A stretch of DNA of 64,000 bases from Rosellinia necatrix (lineage: Eukaryota; Ascomycota; Sordariomycetes; Xylariales; Xylariaceae), in assembly GCA_021209875.1 (NCBI GenBank), contig JAGYVD010000009.1:2170001-2234000 (forward strand). The letters run 5' to 3'. Shown here piece by piece: positions 24,811-37,829 of the stretch (its first letter is position 1; each line of letters begins with the position of its first letter). Under the pieces are notes generated by a model. It saw nothing but the letters and a program-made list of their open reading frames with translations, did not search any database and was not told the DNA's origin. The position numbers and the translations under genes were made by a program.

Positions 24811-24935
24811 ACAGATATAGTTTTTATAATCGGAATATTATTATAGTTTTTAATTAATTTAAACGTTAATTATTATATTATAATCGATTATTTAATTAAA
24901 TATTTATATAAAACTAGATTTTTAGCAGTTAGATT
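24811..24935 (+). pseudogene. Gypsy integrase core remnant
   Basis: The + strand reads TDIVFIIGILL, a stop, then NYYIIIDYLIKYLYKTRF. Allowing RIP changes this matches the gypsy integrase core DFI.GLP...ILVVVDRLTKY..RF, including both catalytic-region Asp positions. The copia version would read VDDFSRY instead. Its place in the last third of the element fits the gypsy order (RT, RNase H, integrase). Confidence 0.5.
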
Positions 24936-26804
24936 TAAAATAAACTTTTAAAAACATAAACTTTTATAATCGCTAAAAACGTTTTATTTATAAATAATAA
25001 AAAACACGCAGATTATTTTATAAATATATTATATTAATTTTTAAAAGCTTTTTATTTAAAAATAATAAAATAAAATATTGTTTTAATATTAATTATTAAA
25101 GCTAAAATTAAAATAATTGTTTTTACAGCTGAAAAATTATAACATTAAAAAGCTTTTTAAAATATTCTGCTTAATTTTAAAAATATATAAATTATTTATT
25201 TAAATAATATATAAACGATTAAATTAATTATAAAAAAATAAATAAATTAGCATAAAATTATAATATATTAATATATAAAATATATAAATAAAATAAAAAT
25301 ATTAAAAAAATTATTTAAAATAAAATATTTTTAATTGTTTAAATATTAATAAACAAGCTTATAAAAATTTATTGCGCGTTTAGTTTAAATATTTTATGTT
25401 TTATTTAATTTTATAATTATAATTATAAAATTTAAAAAATATAGTTTATAAATAATAAAAACTAATTAATTATAACTAAAAAATCTTTTTAAATTATTTT
25501 TAAATATCCGTTTTTATAAGCAAATTAATAAAATTATTATTATCGGGATTAATTTTATATTAAAACAGCATTTTTTTTATTTTTTTTTTTTTATAAATAG
25601 CTGGCTTAAAATCTAAGTTATTTTTAATAATTAAAGCTTTTAAACGATTAGCAGGTATTATAAAAAGCTTAAAATATATAATTTTTTTTTAATTTAAAGT
25701 TTTACGCTAAAATATTATAACTGCCGTTTTAAAAAACAATTATAATTTTTAAACATTTTATAATATTTATTAATATTTTTAAGCTTATAAATTGTTAGAT
25801 TTATTTTATGTTTAATTATTTTATATAGTATAAATAACTAAAAAATTTTTTAATAATATTATTTTTTTTTAATATTTACTTCTGCTAAAACAAAAGCTTT
25901 TTTAGCCGTTAAAACAGCTATAATTTTTTTACTTGCTAAAATAAAAATATTGTTAGCGTTAATATTAACGTTATTATTTTTAAAAAAAAAGCAGCTAAAC
26001 TTAAAACTATTATTTCCGGCTTTTTTTAAAGCCGTTATTTTTAATTATTATAATTAAACTTAAGCCTGCTTTATTTTATTTTTAATAAAAATATATTTAA
26101 ACTAAAAATAATAGTTTTAATAAAAACGTAAAAATTAAAAATTTTAAAAATTTTATAAGCTATTATACTAAAAATTAAATTAAAAAAAAAAAAGCTTATT
26201 AAAACGTTTTTTTCAGCTTATACTGCTTTAAAAAAAACTATAATAAAAAACTAGTCTGTTTTTTAGCTATATAAAATTTTAATAAAAAAAAACGTTTATA
26301 AAAAACAAAACTATTTATATAAAAATATATTTATATCTGCTAATATAAAATAGTACTACTAATTAAAATATTAAATTTAATAATAATATTTTTTAATTTT
26401 TTATATTATTAAACAAATATAAATATAATAAAAGGGCTTTTTAATTTATTTTTATAAAACGATTTTTTTTTAATAAGTTTTTAAAAACAATTTTATTATT
26501 ATTAGCATATTTATTATTAATATAATATAAGCTTAACAAAAAAACTAGACTAGCTAGCTTTTTATTAGAAAAAAAAATCTGCGCTATTAATTAAAAGCTA
26601 TAGCAGCAGTATAAAAAACTTTAAAACTTTTTGTTAAAAAATTAGCTTTAAAGCTTGCTAAAAAAACTAAAAGTAAAATTAATATATATAATTAATAAAA
26701 AACTTTAAAAAACATATAAAATTAAATTAAATATAAAACTATTAGATTTAAAATCCGACTTTTTAATATTATAAATATTAACTAGCGCTTTATTAATAGC
26801 GCTA

Positions 26805-27015
26805 GTTATTATTAGCTCGGCGGCTTTTTTTAAAACAGAGTTAGCAGTAAAAAAAGCAGCGATTAAACCTAGCTTTTTAGCAGCAGCAGCGGCCCAAGCA
26901 GCAGCAGCTGCAGCAGTAGCAAAAGCAAAAAAAAAAAACAAACGAAAAAACGAAGCAGCAGCAGCACTAGCAGCAGCAGCAGCAGTTATAGCAGCAGTAG
27001 CAGCAATAACGCGGA
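26805..27015 (+). repeat. GCA/CAG triplet-repeat island inside the RIP block
   Basis: Runs of GCA/CAG units at about 26876-27009 retain dozens of CpA dinucleotides that RIP normally destroys. On the minus strand they read as poly-alanine (FAFATAAAAAAWAAAAAKK). The surroundings on both sides are fully AT-rich. Expansion after RIP, or escape from it, could explain the pattern. I do not regard the 78-aa frame (26705-26941) as a gene. Confidence 0.7.
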
Positions 27016-27630
27016 AATATTTATTTTAAAACAAAATTAGTTTTCTAATTACAGCATAAAAAATTAAAACGATTTTTAAAAATTATTTACAAAAAAAAAA
27101 AACAGCGGCCCAAAAAACTAAACATAATAAATTTTTAATACTATTTATACCGGTTAAAATAATTAATCGTGTATAAAACTGCCTGCCGCAGCATATATTT
27201 AATAAAAAAGATTATTTATAAAAAAAACAATTTTTAAAATTATTTAAAAACTATTAAAAAACAGCTGTTAGTTTAAAACTAACGCGTATTAAAATACTAG
27301 CGATTTAAAAAATTATATATAAATTAATTAATCGATTTAAAAATCAGAAAAAAAAAAACTAAGCTATTACTTATTTAAAAAATATTTATACTACTTTTAT
27401 AAAATTATTTATTAGCTAATTATTTTAATAATTACGCTTTTTTTTTATTATTACTAACTATTTTAAATAACAACTTTTATTTAAAAAAAGCTTTTAATTA
27501 TAAAATCTTTAAAAATAATTATTTAAATTAATTACAAAATTATTACTTATTTTTATATATAAAACTATATAAAGCAATTATTAAAATTTATTTTATAAAT
27601 CAAGCTTTAATTAGCTAAATTTAAAAAATA

Positions 27631-27951
27631 TATTACGATAAAATAAATAGTTTTAGCAAAAAGCTGGTAATTACAGCTTAAATGCTACAGTAAGCCCTAT
27701 AACTAAATTAATAGCTGTTAAAATAAGCGGTCGGGCTTATATAAGCCCAACTTATTTAAACAAACTAATTATAAAACAGAAAAAATATAATCTTTTTTAA
27801 GCTGTATATATAAGCTGGCCAGTCCGATTATTTCTATATAATATAATTTAACTAAATAAATCACTATTATAAGCTTAAATTAACTTACCTGCACTAATCG
27901 CTCGGCTCTAATTCCACTGTTCCTATATGATTCATCTGTTCCTCCGCAACA
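27631..27951 (+). repeat. Gypsy LTR (3'), 321 bp
   Basis: Its last 60 bases are nearly unmutated (CTGTTCCTCCGCAACA end), while its first part is mutated. In the left LTR the pattern is the reverse. Confidence 0.88.
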
Positions 27952-29116
27952 AATATTATTTTATATTTAGTTTTATTTATAAAATAGTTTTAAATATTAA
28001 TTTTAAAACATATTTATATAGCTGCGTACTTTTTAATCTGTTTGTTTTTTTATGTTTTAATATATTTTATATAATCGTTGTTATTTTTGCCGGCTTTTTT
28101 TTTTAATATTAATGCTTATATTTTTTTAAATAAAAAACGTTTATAGTTTTATATTATTAAATAGTTTTTTATTTTTTAGTAAATTTTATATAATTGTTTA
28201 ATAATTTTATTAAACTTATAATTATTAATATTAAGTTTTTTGCTGCTTATAATTTTATTGTTTTTATATTAGCATTTTAAAGCGATTTTTAATTATAAAA
28301 ACATTAATATTTAAATTAAAAATAAAGCAAAGTTTTCTGTTTTTTTTTATATATTTGCTTATATATAAAGCATAAAATTAAAAATAGAAATAATAAACTT
28401 TTAAAATAGCTATTTTAAAGCTAAAAAGTTTAATATTATTAAATAATAATAAAAAAAATATAAGCTGTAAACTTAATAATAAATTTTCAAAAGTTTTATA
28501 ATAATAAAAAATATATAATTATTTTTTTAACGTTATTTATAAAAAGTTTAATATAATTAAAACAAGTTTATTAATAAAATAAAAAAATTATATTTATTTA
28601 AAAATAGTAATATAAAAAACGTTGTAAAAGTTTTTTTAAAAAAATATTTATAAATATTTATAAATATTTTAAATATTTAATTAAAATAATAATAACTTGC
28701 TAAAATAATAATCTGTTTTTTTATAATTTTACGTTTAAAAAATAATAAAGTTTGCTAGATTTAATAATTAGCAAGTAAAAAAATAAAATAAAAGATTTTT
28801 TTTAATAGCTTAATATTATTTAAAATTAAAAGCTTAAAATTACGGCTGATAATTATTAATAGTCCAGCTTTAATAAATCCTGCGTTTTATAAGCATTTAT
28901 AAGCTTTAAATTAATAGTTTAATAGATTTTATAAATAATATTGTTTTTTAAGCAAAATAATATATTATATTTATAACTTAACGTTTTTTTTAATTTATTT
29001 TTAAGTGTTAATTTTTTATATAAATAGTTCTAGCTTTAGATTTTTTAAATCGAAAAATCAGATAATTTAGCTAAGTTTAAAAGTAAAAGCTGAGTAAATA
29101 ATACAAGTAAGCAAGT

Positions 29117-29130
29117 CCGGGCTTATAACC
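29117..29130 (-). other. Primer-binding site, initiator-tRNA half-molecule type
   Basis: On the minus strand the bases directly after the 5' LTR read GGTTATAAGCCCGG. One G-to-A change, a RIP-type change, separates this from GGTTATGAGCCCGG, which is complementary to the anticodon region of initiator tRNA-Met. Ty5/copia elements prime from such a tRNA half. This fixes the orientation of the copia element. Confidence 0.6.
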
Positions 29131-29268
29131 TGTTAAAAAAAAAAAATTATTATAATAATTAAAGTTATATTTAAGGTGTAGAATTAGTTATAGAGATAGG
29201 TCAAAAGACCTGGGATATTCAGTAGAATATATATCCGGAGGTGTGGAGTGACCTACATATATTTGACA
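29131..29268 (-). repeat. Copia LTR (5' LTR)
   Basis: 138 bp. It ends TATATTTGACA, is followed by the AATTT duplication, and keeps G/C in its right half (ATATCCGGAGGTGTGGAGTG), where the 14-kb copy is mutated. Confidence 0.9.
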
Positions 29269-29278
29269 AATTTGCATA

Positions 29279-29318
29279 AGCTAACCACACAGGCCACGGG
29301 CAACACCCTCACGGGCCA
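29279..29318 (+). repeat. Left terminal inverted repeat, 40 bp
   Basis: Starts AGCTAACCACACAGG and is GC-rich. It is identical to the reverse complement of 47958-47997 and shows no RIP damage. Confidence 0.92.
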
Positions 29319-29421
29319 TTTAACGCCACTTTATTAACGCGTTAACGCGTACTTTAGCAATTTTATTTAACTTATTAATTTATTTTTAATTTTTATTTAA
29401 TGTTTAATTTATTAATATTAT

Positions 29422-29608
29422 TAGTATAGTTTACTAAGGGTAGTGTGGTATTAAGTCTGTAAAAAATGTGATATAGAATTAAAAAAGAAAAGGCTTCTGG
29501 TCCTGCAAGGACTAAAAGCCTTAAGCTAGTACCTTATCTAATCTATATAATCTTTATTTAGCTAGCTGCGCTAGCTAAATAAAAACCTTTTTTTTTTTAA
29601 CTATGTTA
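29422..29608 (-). repeat. Gypsy LTR (3') of left copy
   Basis: Contains the family's two hairpins in mutated form: the TTTAGCTAGC...GCTAGCTAAA stem and the AGGCTTCTGGTCCT stem. Confidence 0.85.
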
Positions 29609-32213
29609 AATGCTAAAGCTATAATAAAACGTTATTAGTTTTAATAACTATAACTTTTTTTTTATTGTTTATAAAGTTAGCTACAGCTTTTTTTTAATTT
29701 TTTTAGCTAAAGTTTATTTTTTTTTTGATTTTAGTATTTTTTAATTAGTTTTTTAATATTATATAATTATTGCTCCGATTTTTATTAATTGTTTTTATAG
29801 CTGTATTTTTTTTATTTAATAAAATAATTAAATCTGTTTTTAGTACGGTTTATTTAATGCTTAAAAATTGTTTTAATTTTAAATAAATTTTTTTTTTTTT
29901 TTAAGTCTTGCTTTTTAAACATTAGGCCTAATGTTAATATTTTTTAATAAAAAAAATTTTTGCTTATATTTTTAAAGAACAAATATATAACTAAAATAAT
30001 AAAATAAATGTTAAAAGTTTTTAGTAATTTTAACTTATAAGCTAATTTATTAACTTTTTTTAATTTTTAAAATTTTACGTGCTAATAAAAATATTTTTAA
30101 ACAGCTTTTAAAAAATAATATTTTATATAAAGCTTTAAATATATTTTATTTTTTATATTAAACTTTATTAATTTATATTTATTATTATAATATTATTTTA
30201 TGCGTGCTGCTATAAAATTTATAGTTAATTTTATATTTTTATAAAAATATTTTTATATAAATTAGATATTTTTAATAATTATATTTATTTTTATATTAAT
30301 AAAATTTTATTTAGTTTAAATAGCTATAATTTAAAAACTGTTTATAAGCTAATAATTTAATAAATTTTAAATATGTTTTATTTAAGTTTTACTATAAAAA
30401 TAGCAATATATTTATTTATTTACGGTTTAAATATATATATATATAATATTAAATAATAATTTCTATTATTTAATTTTTTATTTAAACAATTTATTATTTT
30501 ATAAATAATAAAAGTTGTTATTAAAAGTTTTATTTTTATAGCTTTTAAAGCTTTATTTAAAATTTAAAAATAAATTTATAATTTTAATTAAAAATAATAC
30601 TGTTTAATACATTTTAATTAAATAACAAGAATTGCTTGGCTAATACTTTTGTTTAATTTTTAACAAAGTATTTTTATTATTAAATATAAATAATAAACGT
30701 TTTAATATTATATATATTATTATTATTAATATATTATAATAATTAAATTTTTTAATTATTATAATATAGCTAAAAATAATATTTTAAATAAGCTTATAAT
30801 AAAGTTTATTATAATTGTTTTTATTAGCTTAATATTTTTAATTAAATAAGTTAATAATTATTATGCAGCTTTTTTTATTAGTACTATATAACTTATATCT
30901 GTTATAATAATTTAAATATATTTTTATTTTATAAGTTTTCGATTTAATTATATAAAACTTTAATTTTTTATTATATACTGTTTATTAAAATAATACTTAT
31001 TATTATATATTATTGCTAAAAATTTAACTATTTGTTTTTAAATACGTATAATTTATGCTTATTTTTTAATTAATATTATATAATAAATTATTTATAATTA
31101 TAAAAAATATTTAAGCTTAAAAAATTTACAACGTTTTTATTGCTTTTATAAATTGTTTTTAAAACTTTTTAATATTTAAGATTTTTAATATAGTTTATTA
31201 TAATTTTAGTTTTTATTATTTTTTTATTATTAGTTTTAAATATATTATTTATATATTATTTAATATTAGTTTTTATTTGTTTAAACTATTTTTTTTAATA
31301 TTTATTAAATTAATAATATTTTTAATTAATTAAATATATTTAAAACAAAGTTTAGTCTATTTAATATATAATATATTCATAATTTATATTATAATAAATA
31401 TATAAACATATTAATTAAACGTTTGTTTATATAGTTTATAAATTTATTATTAAGCTTAATTTAGTTTAATATTTTTTATTATTAAATAATTAATAAAAAA
31501 CTATTAAATTAATTAAAGCTTTAATTATAATTTATAAAAGTTAATATATTTAAACTATATAAATTATGTTTAGTTTAAAAGTTTATATTTTATTTTTAGT
31601 TAAAATATCTAACAACTTAAAAATATTATTAGCAATATTTATATATTTAAAATTATTAATTTTAATTTTTATACATATTTATTTTTAATATAAAATAATA
31701 TTATTTTAAAGCTTTTTTAGCAAGCTATTTATTTATATTTATAATATTTTATAAAATTATAATAATAAAATATAATATATAAATAAATTAAGTTTTAAAA
31801 GTTTTAAATAATTTTATTTTAGCTATAATAAGTTTAAAATATATAAATTAACAATATATTTAATATTTATTATAATTATTAACTTTATATTATTTATTTT
31901 ATGTTTTTATTAAATAATTTTATTTTATATTTTTATAAAAGTTTTATAACTTTAATATAATATAGCAATAATATATAAAAAATCCTATATTTTTAAATAT
32001 TATTTTAAAACTTTTAATTAATTTAAAACCTAAAGTTTTTAAATACTATTAATTGTTTTTATTATTAATATACTTAAAACGTTTATTTAAAATCTTAAAA
32101 GTTTTATAAAAAATATATAATAAAAGTTTTTCTAAAAATAAAAATAAAATTTTTTATTAAACAATATAAAAATATTATATAAATAAATTAAATAGTTTGC
32201 TTTAATATCTGAA

Positions 32214-32396
32214 TGACACAGTCAGGAAGGGGGGCTCCTTATCTAGCTAGCGAAGCTAGCTAGATAAGGATTGTGTAGCTTAGATAAGGTAACCTAGCCT
32301 AACAAGGCTTCTGGTCCCTGCGGGACCGGAAGCCCCCATCTAATCTACATCACACTTTTACAGACTCAACCACACTACCCCTAGTAAACTCTACTA
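32214..32396 (+). mobile_element. Solo LTR of the same gypsy family, 183 bp
   Basis: TGACACAGTCAGGAAGGGGG ... CTAGTAAACTCTACTA is flanked by CTGAA (32209-32213 and 32397-32401). The sister element has an uninterrupted, mutated target at the matching place near 44.4 kb, so the empty site is visible in this same window. This is the least mutated copy of the LTR. It shows two strong hairpins: CCTTATCTAGCTAGC with its complement, and GGCTTCTGGTCCC with GGGACCGGAAGCC. Confidence 0.9.
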
Positions 32397-33317
32397 CTGA
32401 AAAAATAATAATATTATTAATAAAAGCTTTATAATAATATTTATAAAAACGAAGCAATTTATTTATAAAACGTTAAATATATGCAAATATATTATAAAAT
32501 CTTATTAAAATTATTTTTAATGGTTTTAATTTTTAAAATTTATTATTATAAATTAGTTTTAATAATTAAAATAAATTATAAATGAATAAAAAAATGCGGT
32601 CGTGTTTATTATAATTAAATATTTTTTTTTTAATTAACACGATAACTATAAATTATAATAATAATAAATAGTTGTTTAAAACAGCAACTTTATTTAAAAC
32701 TTTTAAATTAATTATTAAATATTAATATAGTTTTTTTTATATATAAGCTATATAATAAAAATTAAATATATAAATAAAAAAAACTATTAATTTATTTTAT
32801 TTTATTTTGCTTATAAAATCTATTAAATATTATATTAACTGTTTTTAATTATATATATTAAAAAATATAATTAAAAGTTTAATTTTATTTATTACTAATT
32901 ATTTATTAAAAATTTTTATTTGTTTTTTTTAATATATTAATAATATTTTAGTTTTTTAAACATTAAATATTTTTTTAATAATTTAAAATTTTTAATGCTA
33001 TAATATTTTTTTATATAAATAAACTGTTTATTTAAAGCTTTTATTTTGTTTTTTTATTAAGTTTTTTATATTTAATATTAATAAAATTTTTAGATTTTAA
33101 GCTTTAAAGCTTTGTCCAGCTATTTGCCAGCTTCTGCTACAGGCGCGTTAATTGCGTTAACTTTACTTGTTATGTTTGTTATATTAAAAACTTTGTCGGA
33201 AAAAAAGCCTTTTAAAAAAATTCTATATTATTTTAACGCGTTAATTATTTTAGCGATCGTATTAATTTTTATTATAGTTAGGTCTAAATATTAAATTATG
33301 TCGCAATTTTAATACGT

Positions 33318-33521
33318 TGAGAAGATTGGTATGAGGGTAGAAAGATGCTTCTATTAATTCCTCTGCTAGGTGGGGAATTCTAGTAAGTCTAGAATTAACC
33401 CCTGCAGGGGTGGCCGTGGGCCACCTGTTGCCAGCCGTAGCCTGTGCAACCTATCTAATCTAATCTAATAATACACGAGCCGTTGGCTCGATTGATACGG
33501 GCCCCTTCGGGGACTCTATCA
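33318..33521 (+). mobile_element. Solo LTR of a different family, 204 bp
   Basis: TGAGAAGATTGGTATGAGGG ... GGGGACTCTATCA is flanked by TACGT (33313-33317 and 33522-33526). The sister gypsy copy lacks it near 43.46 kb, which supplies the empty site. It is GC-normal and hardly RIP-mutated. It contains palindromes (GGGGAATTCTAG, CCCCTGCAGGGG, GGGCCCCTTCGGGG). Confidence 0.9.
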
Positions 33522-36500
33522 TACGTGTTAATAATAATAGCTGCAATAATAAAAATTATTAACACGGGGTCCGCTAATAAATATATATTTAATAATTTAA
33601 ATTTATTAAAATATATATTTTATTTTTAAATATAAAAATACTAAAATTAATAGCTGATATAATATTATAAAACGTGTTAAATAATAAACTAGTATTAAAT
33701 AATAATAAATTAGTTATATTTATAGCTTTAACTGCTGTTAAACCTGCAGCTATTATTATAACTTTTAAAGATTTTTTATATATTTTTAATGTTTTTTTTA
33801 ATATAATTATTTTTAAATTATATTTATTTAAATATTTTTAAAAATAGTTTTAGTTTTAAAAATAGATTAGTTATTATTACGCTTATAAAAGTTATAAACT
33901 TAATTAAAGCTGCTATATTATTTTTTATAATAACTTAAATATAAAGTTTTTATTTTTTAATAGCAGTTTATATTTAGCTAATGCTAATATTAATATTTTA
34001 AGCGTTAAAATAATTTTTATATTAAAATTATTTTATAAATATATAAGTTTATTTTAAAAATATTTAAAAAATATTTTAAAATTTTTAATATTTATAAAAA
34101 TAACCGCGTTTAAATTATAATCAATTAATATTTCGCAAGTATTTAAAAATTATTTTTAATAATATTTTAATATTATTTTTTTTTTAATTTAAACTGTATT
34201 AATAAATTTTAATAATTATAAAAATTTATAATTATTATTGCTTAATATATAAAATTTTAATATAGCTTTTTATTTATATTTAATTTAATTATTTTTAATT
34301 TTTTAAATCTAGCTTGTTTATTTTTAAAAATATATTTAAATTTATTTAATAATTGCTTTATTATTATTAAATAAATATAGTCTATATTTAAGCTTATAAT
34401 AATATTTTTGCTATTAATAAATTTTTAAATAATAATTTTAAAATATAAAGAATTACTGTTTTTTATTTCTGTTTTTTAAAGTTATATATTTTATTAAATG
34501 TTTTTAAATAAATAATATAATTATTATATTATTTAGTTTAAAACTTATAATTTTATTTATTGCGGTATTTTAAACTAGTTTTTTAAAAAAATAATAATTT
34601 TGCGTAATTTTTAATATAATATTAAAGCGATTATATTTATATAAATATTAAAATAATATATTATATAATATAAACAATATATTATATCGCTTATAAATAT
34701 ATTTAATTAAAAATAACACGTTTTAAATATATTTAATTAAACGTTTAATATAATATATAATATATTAACCCCGGTTATACGCCGAGTTAAATATTTAATT
34801 ATAATATTTATATAATTAGCTATAATCGATTATAATAAACGTTTTATTATTATTTAATTTAAAATTAAATAAAATATAAAATAATGTTATATTTAATATA
34901 AATAAGTTTAACTTAGCTGTATTAACACGCTTTTTTAATAGCGATTATATTTATTTTTGCATTTATTTTAGCCGTTTTTTTTTTATTATTATTTTTTTTA
35001 TTATTTAAGCTTATAGCTTTTTTTTTTGTTTTTATTATACTACTTTTTTTTATTTTTGTTTTAATCTACGCTTTTTTAACGCTTATTTTTTTAATTATTA
35101 AATTTTCTGTTATAGTTTTAATTATTTTTTTTAATTTGTAAATATTTATTTTTTGCTGCTGCTATTAATAAAAGCTTTATTTTAGCAACTTAAATTATAT
35201 ATTTAGTTAAAATATTTTTATATTAAGCATTAATAAATATTGTTTAATTTTAAAGTTTATGCTAGTTTATATTATAATTATAATATTATATTAATTTTAT
35301 TATTAACGTTTAAAATTTTTATAATTTAAACATATTTTAGTTTTTTATATAAATATAATAAAAATAATATTTTATTATATAATATTTTTAATAATAATTT
35401 AGTTTAAATAAAACATTTTATTGCTACAGCAGATTATATATTAAATTAAATAGTTATTTTATTTAAAATAACGTTTAATTTTTATATTTTAAACTTAAGT
35501 TATTAATTAATAATTAGCTTATTATTTTATTATAAAACTATTAGTTTTTTAATAATGTTTAAAATATAATTAAAATTTATTAAATATTTTGCTTTATTAT
35601 TTTTAAATTTTAAAAAATAAATTAACTTTTTCTGCGAAATAAAATATGTTAATAAAAATAAACTTATTTTTATTAACTATTATTTTATATTATTTTTATT
35701 TTTTTATTTAAGTTAAACTAGCTAATATTAGTTTATTTTATATAATTATTATATAATAAAAAACAAAGCTATTAAACGTTTAATATTTTTTTTTAATTTT
35801 TCTGTTTATATTTATAATTATTTTTGTTATTTTAACTTTTTAATTAAAAAGTTTTTATAAAAGTTTTTTTTACTACTTTTTTATTGTTTATATTTAAGCT
35901 ATTTAAATTGTTAAGATTATTATTTTATAAAAATAGTTTTAATAAGTTTTATTATCTGTTAAATATTATAGTTTTAAAAATATTATAATAAAAATGTTAT
36001 AAATATATGTTTAAACTAATATAAAATAAAAAACTTTATATGTTGTTATACTGTTTTAATAAACAAAGCTTTTATTAACAGGTATACGGCTTATATTTTA
36101 AAACAGATTATTAAAATAACAAGTATTAGCGCTGCTACTAAAACTTATGCTAGTTTTATTAAAAATATTAAAATAAACGATTTAAATAACGGTTTTAATG
36201 CTAATATAGCTGTAATTAAGTATTAATAATTAAAATATTAAAATTAAATAAGCGGTGCTGCTATATATTTAATTATATTTAATATAGTTTTAAATAATTA
36301 ATTAGCAGCGTAATAAAATATTTTAAAAATAAAAGTCCTTATGTTAGCCGGCATTTTAACGTTATTTAGTTGTTATATTAATTAATTAACTGTTTTTATT
36401 ATTTTAATATTTTTAGCATGTTTTTTTATTTTAATTATATTATTTTTTAATTTATTATATTAATTCTATAAAAGTTTATAGCTAAAATAAATACTTTAAA

Positions 36501-37829
36501 AGTTTGCTTGTTTAATTTAAATTTTAATTTTTAATTTTATAGCTTAAATTACTACTATTATAATAATTTATTTATATTTTTAGCGATATAATTTTAAAAC
36601 TATTTATTTTTTTTAAAAAAGTTAAAAATTGTTATAATTATTAAACGTTGTTTTTTAGCTTTAAACAAGGCAATAATTTTATAGTTTTTATTAAATCTTT
36701 TATTAATTTTATATTATTTTTTAAACAGATTTAAAATATAAACCCAAGATTTTTATTATTATTTAATTTAAACTTGTTATTAAACTTATTTTAAACTATA
36801 TTTTTTTTTTAATATAAAATATTTAATATTTATAGTTTTAGTTTTTAATTTTTATATAAAGTAAAAAATGCTAGTTTAATAAACTTAAGTTTTACTAGCA
36901 AAAGTTAGTGTTTTTTATATTATTTTAAAATTAATAATTTAAGTTAGACTATTTTAAAGCTAAAAATTTTTCTAGCTTTTATAAGCTTTAAAATTAAATT
37001 TTTAATTATTAAAACTATTTTAAATTTTTAAATATTAAAAATTTTAAGTTAATTTTACGTTTTAATATATTAATAATTATTAAGTTTATATAAATTAATA
37101 ATTAAAATCTATGTTAATATTAATAGCAGGGCAAATATATATAAATTATATAATTTTTATAATTAAGCTAGCAAATATTATTAGCTGTTTTATAAATTTA
37201 TATTTACGTATATATTTTAAAACAAAATTAAATTTTAAAATTAAAAATAAAATAAAAATATAATTAAGTAGTATTAAAAACTTGCATGCTTATTAAAAAA
37301 CTTAACACAGGCTTTTTAAAAAATAAAACTAATATTAATTATAAGTTATAATTTCTATTATTTAAATATAATATTAATTAAAGTTTAAAAACAGCTAATT
37401 ATAATATTATAATTATTAAATATTTAATATTAAAACAATTAAAGTTTAAAAAATAACAGATTATTTTAATATATTAATAATTAAATATAATAATATATAA
37501 ACAGCTAGCAAAGCTGTTTAAAATGTAATGCAAAATTAAATTTAGCTGCCGGTAAATTAGTCGACTAGCTAGCTAACGCAAAATATATTAAATTATTAGT
37601 TATTAAATCTATAAATTAAATAAATATTAATAGATTTTACTAGGAACAGTTAAACTTAAAAGCTAATAATTTTATTTTTTTTATAAACAGCGCTGCTTAA
37701 AATACACAAAAAAGCTATATTAGAGATTAAATATATATAAACATTAAAAAATTAAACGTGGTTTATCTGCTAATATAAAAAAAAAACTAGAATATAAAGT
37801 CGTATAATTATAAAATTTACTGCATTATT

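Larger units (their letters stand above)
19497..27951 (+). mobile_element. Ty3/gypsy-like retrotransposon nested in the copia element
   Basis: 321-bp LTRs lie at 19497-19817 and 27631-27951, flanked by the duplication AATAT (19492-19496 and 27952-27956). The total is 8,455 bp, of which 318 bp are a younger solo LTR with one copy of its target duplication. The first part of the left LTR and the last part of the right LTR keep many C/G while the rest is mutated. An integrase-like remnant on the + strand near 24.83-24.93 kb supports the gypsy assignment and orientation. The remaining pol and gag regions are too mutated for me to read. Confidence 0.85.
13955..29268 (-). mobile_element. Ty1/copia retrotransposon, RIP-inactivated, host of a nested gypsy
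   Basis: 138-bp LTRs lie at 13955-14092 and 29131-29268 (TG start; CA end in the right copy, TA in the mutated left copy). The 5-bp duplication AATTT flanks both sides (13950-13954 and 29269-29273). Removing the 8,455-bp nested gypsy and its target duplication leaves about 6.85 kb. Orientation is minus: a primer-binding site abuts the LTR at 29130, and degenerate reverse transcriptase then RNase H motifs occur in pol order towards 15.7 kb, near the 3' LTR. The right LTR is clearly less mutated than the left one. The element has no intact ORF. Confidence 0.9.

Noticed and set aside
26705..26941. 78-aa Ala-rich frame as a gene
   Set aside because: It comes from the GCA triplet tract in a RIP-mutated transposon, with no other coding signs.
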